Assembly (NCBI GenBank): GCA_028688905.1
Contig: JAQTXH010000007.1
Location: 50,306 to 114,305 of the forward strand
Length of the DNA stretch: 64,000 nt
From: Acidiphilium sp.
GTDB taxonomy: Bacteria > Pseudomonadota > Alphaproteobacteria > Acetobacterales > Acetobacteraceae
Reading direction: 5' to 3'
The first letter of the stretch is position 1, and the number at the start of each line of letters is the position of its first letter. The notes beneath the pieces were generated by a model. It saw only the letters and a list, made by a program, of their open reading frames with translations. It ran no database searches and was not told where the DNA came from. Positions 8,597-18,697 of this stretch are shown here, piece after piece. A program made the translations under genes and the position numbers.

Positions 8597-9622
8597 ATGA
8601 CAAAAAAACTGGCTCTGATCGCCCTTTGCGCCGCGCCCCTGTTCTGCGTGGCACGGGCCAGCGCCCAAGCGGCCCCGCCGCCCGACACCGAGGCCGCGGC
8701 AGGCTTCCCCGCCGGCACCTGGACCATTCAGGACGAAAACGCCTCGATCAGCACCCAGAGTCTGACCGACCGCTATTACGTCAACGGCCTGCACATCGGC
8801 TGGACATCGCATGAGGGGGCGCTGCCGGACGCGGTCGCCAATGTCGGTCACGCCATTCTGGGCGAAGGCACCCAGCGCATCAGCGTCAGCCTGACCCAGG
8901 ACATTTTTACCCCGGCCGCCACCCAGGCGATCAACCCGCCAGCCAACGACGAACCCTACGCCGGTTCACTGCTGGGCACCTTCGAACTGATCCAGGACAC
9001 GGCCAACACCCGCACCGTGCTGGGTGCCGATGCCGGGGTGGTCGGGCGCGATGCCGGGGCGGAAGTCGTGCAGAACGGGTTTCATTCGATCATCGGCCAG
9101 AGCGGCACCCACGGCTGGGCCTATCAATTACCGTCCGAACCCGCGTTCGACATTCTGGCCTCACGCACCTGGCGCATCGGCCTCGCGCATTTCGGCAATG
9201 GGTTGGAGGTCGATGCCCTGCCCCAGTTGTCCGGCATGCTCGGCACCACCCGGATCTATGCCGAACCGGCGGTCACCTTCCGGATCGGCGAGGGGCTGAA
9301 CTCCGATTTCGGCTCGCCGCTGCTGCGCCCCGGCCCCTCGGGGTCGGATGCCTATCGCCAGACCCGCCCGGTCGTGTGGTACATATTCGGGGGCGTCGCC
9401 GGTCAACTGGTCGCGCATGACGAATATTTGCAGGGCACCGATTTCCAGACCAGCCGTTCGGTCGACCCCTATCGCGCGGTCGGCCAGTTGGACGCCGGTT
9501 TCGCGGTGATCTGGCATGGCGTGCGGTTCAGCTATACTCAGGTATTCCAGACCCGGCGCTATGTCGGGCAGATCGGGAGCATCCACGAATATGGGTCGCT
9601 GGCAGTCTCGGTAAAGTTCTGA
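8597..9622 (+). CDS. LpxR family (DUF2219) outer-membrane lipid A deacylase-like protein
   Basis: A 341-residue predicted outer-membrane beta barrel with a signal peptide (MTKKLALIALCAAPLF..ASAQA). LpxR removes the 3'-acyloxyacyl chain of lipid A. Family landmarks are present in order: DENAS near the mature N-terminus, TDRYYVNGLHIGW, SVSLTQDIFTPA, NDEPYAGSLLG, and EVVQNGFHSIIG, whose His matches the catalytic His of Salmonella LpxR. The protein ends in Phe, as barrels do. The Asp that follows the conserved Asn in LpxR is Ala here (ENAS), which may weaken Ca2+ binding. ATG 8597 is chosen because it starts the signal peptide. Confidence 0.82.
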   Translation: MTKKLALIALCAAPLFCVARASAQAAPPPDTEAAAGFPAGTWTIQDENASISTQSLTDRYYVNGLHIGWTSHEGALPDAVANVGHAILGEGTQRISVSLTQDIFTPAATQAINPPANDEPYAGSLLGTFELIQDTANTRTVLGADAGVVGRDAGAEVVQNGFHSIIGQSGTHGWAYQLPSEPAFDILASRTWRIGLAHFGNGLEVDALPQLSGMLGTTRIYAEPAVTFRIGEGLNSDFGSPLLRPGPSGSDAYRQTRPVVWYIFGGVAGQLVAHDEYLQGTDFQTSRSVDPYRAVGQLDAGFAVIWHGVRFSYTQVFQTRRYVGQIGSIHEYGSLAVSVKF

Positions 9623-9626
9623 TGGC

Positions 9627-9651
9627 GGCGGGTACCGGATCGCGGCCCGCC
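9627..9651 (+). terminator. Possible terminator hairpin after the LpxR-like gene
   Basis: GGCGGG at 9627-9632 pairs with CCCGCC at 9646-9651, four bases beyond the stop codon. There is no T-run, so this is only a weak terminator candidate. Confidence 0.3.
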
Positions 9652-9746
9652 GATCACGGATAATCGCTCACCTCACGCAAATTTCCTCTTTCCCATAGGG
9701 GCGGCGTGTGGATATGCTGCATCGTGTGAAGGATTGAGAAAAGGTT

Positions 9747-10076
9747 ATGTCTGGCTCTGATCGTCGTGGCACTGGCAATGGTCTGGGTACCGGGGTAGCA
9801 ACCCGGACGCGCACCAAAACCCGCAAGCCAGCGCTATACAAGGTGCTGATGCTGAATGACGACTACACGCCGATGGAGTTCGTCATTCACGTCCTGGAGC
9901 GATTTTTCGCGAAAAGCCGCGATGAAGCGACTCGCATCATGCTGCATGTGCATCGGCGCGGCGTCGGGGTTTGCGGCGTATACACCTACGAGATTGCCGA
10001 AACCAAGGTGACCCAGGTGATGGATCTGGCCCGCCAGAGCCAGCATCCGCTGCAATGCACCATTGAAAAAGAATGA
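9747..10076 (+). CDS. clpS: ATP-dependent Clp protease adaptor ClpS
   Basis: A 109-residue adaptor that delivers N-degron substrates to ClpA. The core [24 protein letters not shown] contains the NDDYTPM substrate-binding surface, followed by [24 protein letters not shown]. The N-terminal 30 residues are flexible and rich in Gly, Thr and Arg. It precedes clpA with 231 bp between them, the usual pairing. Confidence 0.96.
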   Translation: MSGSDRRGTGNGLGTGVATRTRTKTRKPALYKVLMLNDDYTPMEFVIHVLERFFAKSRDEATRIMLHVHRRGVGVCGVYTYEIAETKVTQVMDLARQSQHPLQCTIEKE

Positions 10077-10095
10077 AAATGCGGGTCGTCACGCT

Positions 10096-10122
10096 GCGTC
10101 AACCTCAAGCAACATTGCTCTA
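10096..10122 (-). repeat. Fragment of dispersed element, copy D
   Basis: GCGTCAACCTCAAGCAACAT (first 20 bases) continues TGCTCTA. The whole 27 bp matches 59757-59783 with one difference (AAC for AAT). In the reverse orientation this is the left end of the element found at 59686-59790. It lies between clpS and clpA. Confidence 0.75.
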
Positions 10123-10307
10123 GTGGCAAATTCGCATGCGTGATTTGGTTTCAGTCATCATTGCGAAAGATTTTAGCGGTATTATGTCAGTGTTGTGATA
10201 GATTGATATTGGTTATGGTGACTGAGTTCGCGGCACACCGGCCGCATCGGGCTTGACCAAGGCGGCATGGGCCGCTTGCCGGAAGCCCGGCTAGGAGTGA
10301 TTTGGAT

Positions 10308-12635
10308 ATGCTGTCTCGCAACCTGGAACAAACGCTGCATCGCTCGCTGGCCTTCGCGGCCGAGCGCCGGCATGAATACGCGACGCTGGAGCATTTGCTG
10401 CTCGGTCTGATCGACGACGCCGATGCCTTGACCGTATTGCGCGCCTGTGGCGTCGATATCGAGCGCCTCCGCCGCGAAAGCACCGAATTTCTCGACAAGG
10501 ATTTGGCGGGCCTCGCGACCGATCGTGCCGGCGATCCGAAACCGACCGCCGGCTTCCAGCGCGTGGTCCAACGCGCCGCGATCCATGTGCAATCCTCCGG
10601 TCGCGATGAAGTGACGGGGGCCAATGTGCTGGTCGCGCTGTTCTCCGAGCGCGAGAGCCACGCGGTTTATTTCCTGCAAGCCCAGGACATGACGCGGCTC
10701 GATGCGGTGAATTTCATCAGCCACGGCATCGCCAAATCGCCCGGCCGTTCGGTGCCGCGCACCCCCTCCGGCAATGCGGAAAACCCCGAGGCCGAGCAGG
10801 AGCAAAAACCCAAACGCGGTCAGGATGCGCTGGCGAATTACTGCGTCAACCTCAATAAAAAAGCGATGGCCGGCAAGATCGATCCCCTGATCGGTCGCGA
10901 AATGGAAATCGAGCGCACCATCCAGATTCTGTGCCGCCGCTCGAAAAACAACCCGCTGTTCGTGGGCGACCCCGGCGTCGGCAAGACCGCGATCGCCGAA
11001 GGCCTTGCCAAGCGTATCGTCGATGGCGATGTGCCGGAAGTGCTGGCCAAATCCACTATTTATTCGCTCGACATGGGGGCGCTGCTCGCCGGCACCCGCT
11101 ATCGCGGCGATTTCGAGGAACGGTTGAAAGCCGTGGTTTCCGAACTGGAAGCCTTGCCGGGTTCGGTCCTGTTCATCGATGAAATCCACACCGTGATCGG
11201 CGCGGGCGCGACCTCGGGCGGGGCGATGGACGCCTCGAACCTGCTCAAACCCGCGCTGTCCTCCGGCGCGCTGCGTTGCATCGGCTCGACCACTTACAAG
11301 GAATTCCGCACCTACTTCGAAAAAGACCGCGCTTTGGTGCGCCGGTTCCAGAAAATCGACGTCAACGAACCCTCGATCGACGATGCGGTGAAAATCCTGC
11401 GCGGCCTCAAGGGGGTTTACGAGAAACACCACAAGGTTCGTTATACCGACGATGCGATCCGCGCCTCGGTCGAGCTGTCGGCCCGCTACATTCACGACCG
11501 CAAACTGCCCGACAAGGCGATCGACGTGATCGACGAAGTGGGTGCCTCGCGGATGCTGCTGCCGGAAAACAAGCGCCGCAAGACCGTCACCTTGCGCGAT
11601 ATCGAGGAAATCGTCGCGAAAATTGCCCGGATTCCCCCAAAATCGGTGTCGGCCGACGACAAGGAGACCCTGCGCACCCTCGAACGCGACCTGAAATCGA
11701 TGGTGTTCGGCCAGGATGTCGCGATCGGTGCGCTCGCCGCCGCGATCAAACTGGCCCGCGCCGGTTTGCGCGATGCCGAAAAGCCGATCGGCTGCTATCT
11801 GTTCTCCGGCCCCACCGGCGTCGGCAAAACCGAGGTTGCCCGTCAGTTGGCAGGCACTTTGGGCATCGAACTGACAAGGTTCGACATGTCGGAATACATG
11901 GAGCGCCACTCGATTTCCCGCCTGATCGGCGCACCGCCCGGCTATGTCGGGTTCGATCAGGGCGGCATGCTGACCGATGCGATCGATCAGCATCCACACT
12001 GCGTGCTCCTGCTCGATGAAATCGAAAAAGCCCACCCCGACCTGTTCAACATCCTGCTGCAGGTGATGGATCACGGCAAACTGACCGACCACAACGGCAA
12101 GAACGTCGATTTCCGCAACGTCATCCTGATCATGACCACCAATGCCGGTGCCGCGGACATGGCCAAGGCCGCGATCGGCTTCGGCCGCGAAATGCGGGTG
12201 GGCGAAGACGAGGAAGCGATCAAACGGATGTTCACCCCGGAGTTCCGCAACCGGCTGGATGCGATCATCCCCTTCGCCGGGCTGACGCCCGAAGTCGTCG
12301 CCCAGGTCGTCGAAAAATTCGTCATGCAGCTCGAAGCGCAACTCGCCGACCGCAACGTGACGATCGAGTTGTCTTCGGCGGCCAAGGAATTCCTGGCCGA
12401 ACGCGGCTACGATCCACTTTATGGCGCGCGGCCACTGGCCCGCGTGATCCAGGAACTGATCAAAAAGCCGTTGGCCGAGGAGCTGCTGTTCGGCAAACTC
12501 GCGACCGGCGGCGCGGTGAAGGTCAGCTTCCGCGACGGTGCCTTGGCGTTCGACATTGCGGAGGCCCCGAGGGCCGCTCTGCCGAAACCCGAAGGCGATC
12601 AGGAAGAGCAAACGCCGCCGCAGGAAGTTCAATAG
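10308..12635 (+). CDS. clpA: ATP-dependent Clp protease ATP-binding subunit ClpA
   Basis: About 775 residues. The N-domain ([29 protein letters not shown]) binds ClpS. It is followed by two AAA+ modules with Walker [10 protein letters not shown] and GPTGVGKTE, and Walker B FIDEIH and LLDEIEKAH. The second module carries the IGF loop (AAIGFGREM) used to dock on ClpP. It unfolds substrates and threads them into ClpP. AGGAG at 10293-10297 sits ten bases before ATG 10308, so this start is preferred to TTG 10302. No clpP is in the window. Confidence 0.97.
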   Translation: MLSRNLEQTLHRSLAFAAERRHEYATLEHLLLGLIDDADALTVLRACGVDIERLRRESTEFLDKDLAGLATDRAGDPKPTAGFQRVVQRAAIHVQSSGRDEVTGANVLVALFSERESHAVYFLQAQDMTRLDAVNFISHGIAKSPGRSVPRTPSGNAENPEAEQEQKPKRGQDALANYCVNLNKKAMAGKIDPLIGREMEIERTIQILCRRSKNNPLFVGDPGVGKTAIAEGLAKRIVDGDVPEVLAKSTIYSLDMGALLAGTRYRGDFEERLKAVVSELEALPGSVLFIDEIHTVIGAGATSGGAMDASNLLKPALSSGALRCIGSTTYKEFRTYFEKDRALVRRFQKIDVNEPSIDDAVKILRGLKGVYEKHHKVRYTDDAIRASVELSARYIHDRKLPDKAIDVIDEVGASRMLLPENKRRKTVTLRDIEEIVAKIARIPPKSVSADDKETLRTLERDLKSMVFGQDVAIGALAAAIKLARAGLRDAEKPIGCYLFSGPTGVGKTEVARQLAGTLGIELTRFDMSEYMERHSISRLIGAPPGYVGFDQGGMLTDAIDQHPHCVLLLDEIEKAHPDLFNILLQVMDHGKLTDHNGKNVDFRNVILIMTTNAGAADMAKAAIGFGREMRVGEDEEAIKRMFTPEFRNRLDAIIPFAGLTPEVVAQVVEKFVMQLEAQLADRNVTIELSSAAKEFLAERGYDPLYGARPLARVIQELIKKPLAEELLFGKLATGGAVKVSFRDGALAFDIAEAPRAALPKPEGDQEEQTPPQEVQ

Positions 12636-12643
12636 CGCGACAA

Positions 12644-12679
12644 TACCTGAGGTTGACGCGCGAGCGGCAATCTCAGGTA
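12644..12679. terminator. Candidate bidirectional terminator hairpin
   Basis: TACCTGAG (12644-12651) and CTCAGGTA (12672-12679) form a perfect 8-bp stem between convergent clpA and the membrane-protein gene. The loop contains TTGACGC, resembling part of the dispersed element. No U-tract follows on either strand. Confidence 0.4.
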
Positions 12680-12681
12680 CG

Positions 12682-14466
12682 TCAATCCGGTTTGCGCCCG
12701 ACAACCCGATAGAGGCGAAAGCCGGATGTCCGGCGGTGACCGACCAAAACGAGCCACGCGGGCGTGCGGCGCGTGCTCAGCATCGACCAGAGCGATGACT
12801 TACGCCCGTTGCGGGCGAGCAGATTTTGTTGGCGACCGCGGCAGAACAGAACATAGGTGGCGCGGGTCGCCACAAACGCGGCTGGCTCTGCGGCATTCCC
12901 TGGCGCGCGCCAGGCGCGCCAGGCGTGCAAATACCCGCCGATGCCATGCTGATACAGCGATCCCACCGCAATAATCCGGGTTCGATACAGCAGTTCCGGC
13001 ACGTCCTCCACCGGCGTCAGCACCACCGCGCCGGCGGCGGGGCGCAGCAATGGTGCGATATGGCGCAGGGTGCAGCGGGGTGGCCCGGCCTTACGAATCG
13101 GCGCGGTCGCAGCCGTCGCAAAGCTGGGGGCATAGGGCACGATCAGCAGCAAGGCGATCATCCCCACCCTTGCGAACGCTGCCCGTTGGGGCCGCGTCGC
13201 CCAACGCGCTGAAACATCGCGCAATGCGACGGGAAGCAGACAGGCAGCAAACCCCGCTGGGTACTGCTGGAAAATCACAAAGCGCGCGGTAAGCCCGAGG
13301 CTCAGCGTCAAGCCCGTGCAAAATATCAGCCACGCCCCAGCGACGACGAACAAGCCCCGCGCGCGCCACGCCCGGTTAAGCCCATAAATCAACGCGAAAG
13401 ACCCCGGCCCCAGCAATAACGCTACCGCCGCGACGCCGTGGACCGGCTGGGTTTCGGACATATTGCCAAAAAACACCCGCATGTCCCGCGCCGGAATCAC
13501 CCCATAAGGCCCCAGTGCGACCGTGGGATAACAGGCAAGCCAGACTCCGAACGCCGCCATTGCCCCGGCGATCCCCAATGCTGCGCGCGACCGCGCTGTG
13601 AAGCGGCACCGGTCGAGCCACGCCAGCCACCCCCCTGCCGCGCACACCGCGATGCCAAGGGCGGCATAAACGATCGATACCCGATCGATCTCCACGACCG
13701 CGACCCCGCCATGCGGTGGATCGAGCCACAGGGCGATTATCAACACGCCCAAAAATCCGCAGCCGGCCCTGGCTATCGCGCCGCCGATCGGCCGGAACAA
13801 CCAAGCGTCGCCCAGGGCAACGAAACACAGCAGCACAAAGGGCATGGTTTCCGGCATCATCCACAGGGAAAACCCACCCGCGATGCCGGTGGCCCAGGCC
13901 GGTGTTGCGGCACCGGCGGCGGCACGCAACGCGAAACCGGCGGTGAACGCGACCAGGGCCAGTTGCGCGATGTGATAATGGATCATACCGAACGCCGTGA
14001 ATCCCCGAATCCCCGGCAGCAACATGCCGATGAGGGGAACCGCCCACAGCCAGGACCGGCCGCTCAACGGTGCCGCGGCGAACGCCAGCCCTGCTCCCAA
14101 CAATCCCACCGAGAGCGGCCCGCTCGCCACCCCGGCAACCAGCACCGCCCGATGCCAGCCCAGCCAGGGCACCAACGGCGCGGCAAGGGCGACAATCACC
14201 CCATCGAACAGGCGCGACCATTCGATCACCAGCGGCACGCCGGCGTCATCGCGCTGAACCACGTTCACCAGCCGCCCCAGCTTGATCCCCTGATCGATCC
14301 GCAGCAGCCGCATGAAACTGTCAGGGTCGATCAACCCCCCATGCAGTACCAGCGGAATATCGCGCGCGCTGACCACGCACGACATCACCATCGCAGCCAG
14401 CGCCACCGTGCCATAGATTGCAACGGCCCCGCGCCAACCGCTTCCCGGCCCGATCGCCCCGCTCAC
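12682..14466 (-). CDS. Predicted GT-C fold multipass membrane protein
   Basis: A 594-residue integral membrane protein with roughly a dozen hydrophobic segments. The first large periplasmic loop contains DPDSFMRLLRI and, further on, EWSRLFDGVI. This D-x-x-x-MRL plus WSRL-x-D pattern occurs in uncharacterised GT-C-like membrane proteins of alphaproteobacteria. The acidic DPD would be the expected metal or catalytic site in lipid-linked glycosyltransferases. The C-terminal 150 residues form a mostly soluble domain. It stands alone between convergent clpA and the glc genes, and no glycan genes are adjacent. Family membership is inferred from memory of the motif. Confidence 0.5.
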   Translation of the reverse strand: MSGAIGPGSGWRGAVAIYGTVALAAMVMSCVVSARDIPLVLHGGLIDPDSFMRLLRIDQGIKLGRLVNVVQRDDAGVPLVIEWSRLFDGVIVALAAPLVPWLGWHRAVLVAGVASGPLSVGLLGAGLAFAAAPLSGRSWLWAVPLIGMLLPGIRGFTAFGMIHYHIAQLALVAFTAGFALRAAAGAATPAWATGIAGGFSLWMMPETMPFVLLCFVALGDAWLFRPIGGAIARAGCGFLGVLIIALWLDPPHGGVAVVEIDRVSIVYAALGIAVCAAGGWLAWLDRCRFTARSRAALGIAGAMAAFGVWLACYPTVALGPYGVIPARDMRVFFGNMSETQPVHGVAAVALLLGPGSFALIYGLNRAWRARGLFVVAGAWLIFCTGLTLSLGLTARFVIFQQYPAGFAACLLPVALRDVSARWATRPQRAAFARVGMIALLLIVPYAPSFATAATAPIRKAGPPRCTLRHIAPLLRPAAGAVVLTPVEDVPELLYRTRIIAVGSLYQHGIGGYLHAWRAWRAPGNAAEPAAFVATRATYVLFCRGRQQNLLARNGRKSSLWSMLSTRRTPAWLVLVGHRRTSGFRLYRVVGRKPD

Positions 14467-14543
14467 CCTGCCGTCACAAACCTAAACATAGAGCATGACC
14501 TTCCTTACGGAGACTCTAACAAAGGGTGATTACCAAAGTCTTA

Positions 14544-15914
14544 TCAGGACTGGGCGTTTTCGGGGGCCAACCCGAGGTCGGGGATCGGTTGCGAGGCCGC
14601 GATTTCGGCATCGCTCGGCAATTTCGCCGGGCGCGGGCCACCTGCCATCCAATCGAGCAGCGCCACGGTATGGATCGTCGGGATACCGGCCCCGGCAAGC
14701 TGCGTCAGGCAGCCGATATTGCCGCCAACGATCGCATGGGGTCTCAAGGGCGCGATCGTCGCCAGTTTGCGCGCGCGCAATTGTCCGGCGATCTCGGGTT
14801 GCAGAATGTTATAGGTACCGGCGGAACCGCAGCACAAATGTGAATCCCGCGGTTCGGCCACGGTGAACCCCGCGCGGCGCAGCAGGGTTTTCGGTGCGCC
14901 GGTCACGCGCTGGCCATGCTGCAACGAGCAAGCCGCGTGATAGGCAATCACAATCTGCGGCACCGGCGCGCGGCTCGGCCGATACTCCAACCGGACCAGC
15001 AACTCGGAAATATCGACCGCCAGCGCCGCGATCCGCGCGGCATCCGCCGCTTCGGGCGTATCGCGCAGCAAAAATCCGTAGTCCTTCAGCGTGGTGCCAC
15101 AACCGGACGTATCGGTCACCACCGCATCCAGCCCGTCCGCGCCGATCTCCCGTGTCCACGCCGCCACGTTAGCTCGCGCGAACCCAAGGGCCGCCGCGTG
15201 TTTGCCCAAATGATGGGTCAACGCCCCGCAACACCCGGCCCCCTTGGCGACCACCACCTCAACCCCCATCCGGGTCAGCAGACCGATGGTGGCGTCATGA
15301 ATCCCCGGATCGAGCACCTGTTGCGCGCACCCGGCCAGCAGTGCCACGCGGGCGCGCCTGACACCCAACGCCGGAAACACCCCCGGCCGTTCGGTGCTGC
15401 CTCGCGGTATCCGCACCGCGGGGGCCAGATCCAGCATGGCGTGCAACCGTTGGCCGAAACTCCCGCGATCATGGGTCAGCCGGCGGACAAGCCGCCCCAA
15501 CCCCGCCCCCCGCAACACCGCCCGCAGCCGCGCCGGGTACGGCAAAATCGCCGCCAGCAGCGCGCGCACCGCCTTGTCATGCGCCGGCCGGGCGTAGGTC
15601 GCCTCGACGCGAACCCGCGCGTAATCGATCAGATGCATGTAATCGACGCCAGAGGGACAAGTGGTCATGCAGGCGAGGCACGAAAGACACCGATCCAGGT
15701 GAAACGCCACCGGCGCGCTCGCGGCGGCCCCGGTCTCCAGCATGTCCTTGATCAGGTAAATCCGGCCGCGCGGGCTGTCATCCTCGTCGCCCACGGTGAC
15801 GAAGGTCGGGCACGTCGCGGTACAAAGCCCGCAGTGGACGCAGGAGCGTAAAATTTTGTCGGCCACCGCGATATCGGGGTCGGCCAATTGCGCGGGTGAG
15901 AAATTGGTTTGCAT
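14544..15914 (-). CDS. glcF: Glycolate oxidase iron-sulfur subunit GlcF
   Basis: A 456-residue protein with two N-terminal [4Fe-4S] motifs, CVHCGLCTATCPTF and CLSCLACMTTCPSG, and two CCG-type domains (GAGCCGALTHHLG and LCCGSAGTYNILQ). It transfers electrons from GlcD/GlcE to the respiratory chain during glycolate oxidation to glyoxylate. Last gene of the glcD-glcE-glcF operon, 11 bp after glcE. Confidence 0.95.
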   Translation of the reverse strand: MQTNFSPAQLADPDIAVADKILRSCVHCGLCTATCPTFVTVGDEDDSPRGRIYLIKDMLETGAAASAPVAFHLDRCLSCLACMTTCPSGVDYMHLIDYARVRVEATYARPAHDKAVRALLAAILPYPARLRAVLRGAGLGRLVRRLTHDRGSFGQRLHAMLDLAPAVRIPRGSTERPGVFPALGVRRARVALLAGCAQQVLDPGIHDATIGLLTRMGVEVVVAKGAGCCGALTHHLGKHAAALGFARANVAAWTREIGADGLDAVVTDTSGCGTTLKDYGFLLRDTPEAADAARIAALAVDISELLVRLEYRPSRAPVPQIVIAYHAACSLQHGQRVTGAPKTLLRRAGFTVAEPRDSHLCCGSAGTYNILQPEIAGQLRARKLATIAPLRPHAIVGGNIGCLTQLAGAGIPTIHTVALLDWMAGGPRPAKLPSDAEIAASQPIPDLGLAPENAQS

Positions 15915-15925
15915 CGATCGCTGTT

Positions 15926-17104
15926 TCAGGCCGCGAACATGCGCCCGGGGTTGAGAATCCCCGCCGGGTCGAACGCCGCCACCACGCGCTGGCGGATTGC
16001 CGCCAGCGCCGCCGCCTCATGCGGTACCGCATCGCGCGCGCGGCGCAACGACTCCGGTGCCCGCAACAGCCACCACGCGCCGTTCGCATGCCGCGCCGCA
16101 TCGACCACGGCAGCGTGGGCTTCGCCGGTCGGCGGTCCGTTCAGAAACACCAGGCCGCCACCCCAGTCGAGATAGCCAAACAGACCGGCGGATTGCCCCG
16201 CGCGTAAAACCGACGTGCCACAGGACGGCCGCACCGAAACCCGCCACACCGCGTCGTCGGGTTGGATCGGCAGCGGCTCAGCATCGCGCACCGCCCGCCA
16301 GAGCGAAAGGCTGGCCGCGGTATCCAGGATTTCAACGGTGCCGAACCGTCCCAGCAGGGTCGCGAGCCGGTCGAGCCGATACGTCACGGAGTCGGCGAAA
16401 TCCTCGACCCGCACGATGGTGCTGGGGCGCTCGTAGCCCATCACCATCGCCGCTTCCTGCGGCAGATAGGCAGCACCGGACACCGAATAGGGCGACCCCA
16501 GCGCAATCGACATCGCCCGCACCGCCTCCTCCGGGTGCAGGCCCCACAGCAGCACCGTGCCGGTGGCCTCGGGTTTCGGCAGCACCTTCAGCGTCACCTC
16601 GGTCATCACCCCGAGTGTCCCATATGAGCCGGCGAACAGCTTGCACAAATCAAGCCCGGTTACGTTTTTCAGCACCCGTCCGCCCGAGCGGATCACCTCG
16701 CCGCGCCCGGTGACCGCGCGCATCCCCAGCAAATGGTCGCGCATCGCCCCCCAGGCGATGCGGCGCGGGCCAGACAAATTGGTGGCGACGATGCCGCCGA
16801 TGGTCTGCGCCGGCGCATCGAGAAAAGCATAATCCGGCGGCTCCGCGATCAGATGCTGTCCCGCTTCGGCCAGCGTCGCCTCCAGCGTGGCCAGCGTGGT
16901 GCCGGCGCGCGCGCTGACGACCAGTTCCTGCGGCGCATAGAGTGGAATGCCGGTCAGATTGCATGTGCTGAGGGTTCTGGCGGTCTGAACCGGCCGCAGA
17001 AAGCCCGATTTCGAACCCAGTCCCTCGACGCTCAGCGGTTCTCGGTTCGCCACCGCCGCGCAGATCGCCGCCGCAATTCCCGCCTCGTCATCAGGCGCGA
17101 TCAT
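15926..17104 (-). CDS. glcE: Glycolate oxidase FAD-binding subunit GlcE
   Basis: A 392-residue FAD-linked oxidase subunit. The FAD site is visible as ELVVSARAGTTLATLEATL and TIGGIVATNLSGPRR (PP-loop region), followed by GRGEVIRSGGRVLKNVTG. It is shorter than GlcD and lacks its C-terminal substrate domain, as expected for GlcE. Its ATG overlaps the restored glcD stop by four bases (ATGA), which supports glcD having originally been read to 17101. Confidence 0.94.
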   Translation of the reverse strand: MIAPDDEAGIAAAICAAVANREPLSVEGLGSKSGFLRPVQTARTLSTCNLTGIPLYAPQELVVSARAGTTLATLEATLAEAGQHLIAEPPDYAFLDAPAQTIGGIVATNLSGPRRIAWGAMRDHLLGMRAVTGRGEVIRSGGRVLKNVTGLDLCKLFAGSYGTLGVMTEVTLKVLPKPEATGTVLLWGLHPEEAVRAMSIALGSPYSVSGAAYLPQEAAMVMGYERPSTIVRVEDFADSVTYRLDRLATLLGRFGTVEILDTAASLSLWRAVRDAEPLPIQPDDAVWRVSVRPSCGTSVLRAGQSAGLFGYLDWGGGLVFLNGPPTGEAHAAVVDAARHANGAWWLLRAPESLRRARDAVPHEAAALAAIRQRVVAAFDPAGILNPGRMFAA

Positions 17105-18563
17105 GCCGCGCGCGGCAGATCGTCAGGTCCGGCCGACGGCGTGTTCGCCTGTAACGGGAATACTTTCGCGGTATTCAGCAGCCACTCGGGATCGAACGCC
17201 GATTTCACCCTTCGCTGCTGCTCCAACTCGATCTCGGTGAACTGCACCCGCATCAGATCGCGTTTTCCACCCCAACCCCATGCTCGCCGGTCAGACAACC
17301 GCCGACCTCGACGCACAGGCACAAAATCTCCGCACCGAACGCCTCGGCCTTGTGCATGCTGGCCGGATCATTGGCATCGAACATGATCAGCGGGTGCAGA
17401 TTTCCATCCCCGGCATGGAAAATATTCGCCACCTGCAACCCATACTGCACACTCATCTCGCCGATCCGCCGCAGCACCATCGGCAGCGTGCTGGTCGGGA
17501 TCACCCCGTCCATACACAAATAATCCGGTGAAATCCGCCCGATCGCACCGAACGCCCCCTTGCGCCCCTTCCAGATCGCCGCCGATTCCTCGGCCGATTG
17601 CGACACTTTCAGACTGATCGGATTGAACCCGGCGCAAATCTCCTTGATCTGCCCCAGCAGCCAATCCTGCTCGGCCACCGACCCCTCGACCTCGATGATC
17701 AGCATCGCCTCGGCATCGAGCGGATACCCGGCATGGGCAAACGCCTCGCACGCATGAATCGCCGGGCGGTCCATGAACTCCAACGCCACCGGAATGATCC
17801 CCGAGCCAATGATCGCAGCGACACAGGCCCCCGCAACCTCATTGCCCTCGAACGCCGCCAGCATCGCCCGCGTGCCCTCCGGCGCGCGCAAAATCCGCAC
17901 CGTAATTTCGGTCGCGATGCCCAACTGCCCCTCGCTGCCGATCACGATGCCCAGCCAGTCATACCCGGCGGTGTCGAGATGCGTGCCACCCAACTCCAAA
18001 ATCTCGCCCTCGATCGTCACCAGCCTGACGCCGAGCACATTGTTCGCGGTCACGCCATATTTCAGGCAATGCGCCCCACCGGAATTCATCCCGATATTGC
18101 CGCCGATCATGCACGCCAACTGGCTCGACGGATCGGGCGCATAGAAAAAACCCTCCGCCTCGACCGCCCCGGTGATCCCCAGATTGGTCACCCCCGCCCG
18201 CACCACGGCATATCGGTCGCGATAATTCACCTCGATGACCTGGTTCATCCGCATCATGCCGATCACCACCGCATCCGCCAGCGGCAGCGCCCCGCCGGAT
18301 AGCGAGGTCCCCGCCCCGCGCGGCACCACCCGCACCCCGTTTTCATGACAGAACCGCAGCACCGCCGCGACCTGCTCGGTCGTCTCCGGCAGCACCACAG
18401 CCAGCGGCATCTGCCGGTAGGCCGACAAACCATCGGTCTCGTAGGGTTTCAGGCGCGTCGGATCGGTGATGACACAACCCTCCGGCAGCAGAACGCGCAG
18501 CCCCGCATGCACGGCATCACGCCGGATCAACACATCGGCCTTCGGTAGCGGTAGAGCGATCAC
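17101..18563 (-). pseudogene. glcD: Glycolate oxidase subunit GlcD, frameshifted near its 3' end
   Basis: FAD-linked glycolate oxidase catalytic subunit. The main frame runs from GTG 18563 (GGGAG seven bases upstream) through VVPRGAGTSLSGGALPLADA and IGGNIGMNSGGAHCLKYG to CLTGEHGVGVENAI, stopping at 17253. Homologues continue GVGVEKRDLM; that continuation (KRDLMRVQFTEIELEQQ through FDPEWLLNTAKVFPL) lies in the next frame and stops at 17101, overlapping glcE. One base is missing at or beside the A-run at 17262-17265. As read, the protein lacks its last ~50 residues. Causes could be a real mutation or a homopolymer sequencing error. Confidence 0.88.
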
Positions 18564-18697
18564 GGCAAATCTCCCGTTCAACCAGGAAATTGTAACACCA
18601 GCAGCGGCCTACGCCAATTGCGTGACCGCTGATTTTACGGGTTCATTCAAAAGGCCGTGCCTCGCGCGTTGTGAGGCCGCGCAAGGCTATGCCGCAA

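Noticed and set aside
10182..12704. An 840-codon open frame antisense to clpA
   Set aside because: It lies entirely over a certain gene, its product is low-complexity and rich in His, Arg, Asp and Gly, and it has no family features; it is a GC-rich codon shadow.
17253..17330. Programmed ribosomal frameshift in glcD
   Set aside because: The shift site is a plain A4 run without a clear slippery heptamer or downstream pseudoknot, and glcD is not a gene known to use recoding; mutation or sequencing error is more economical.
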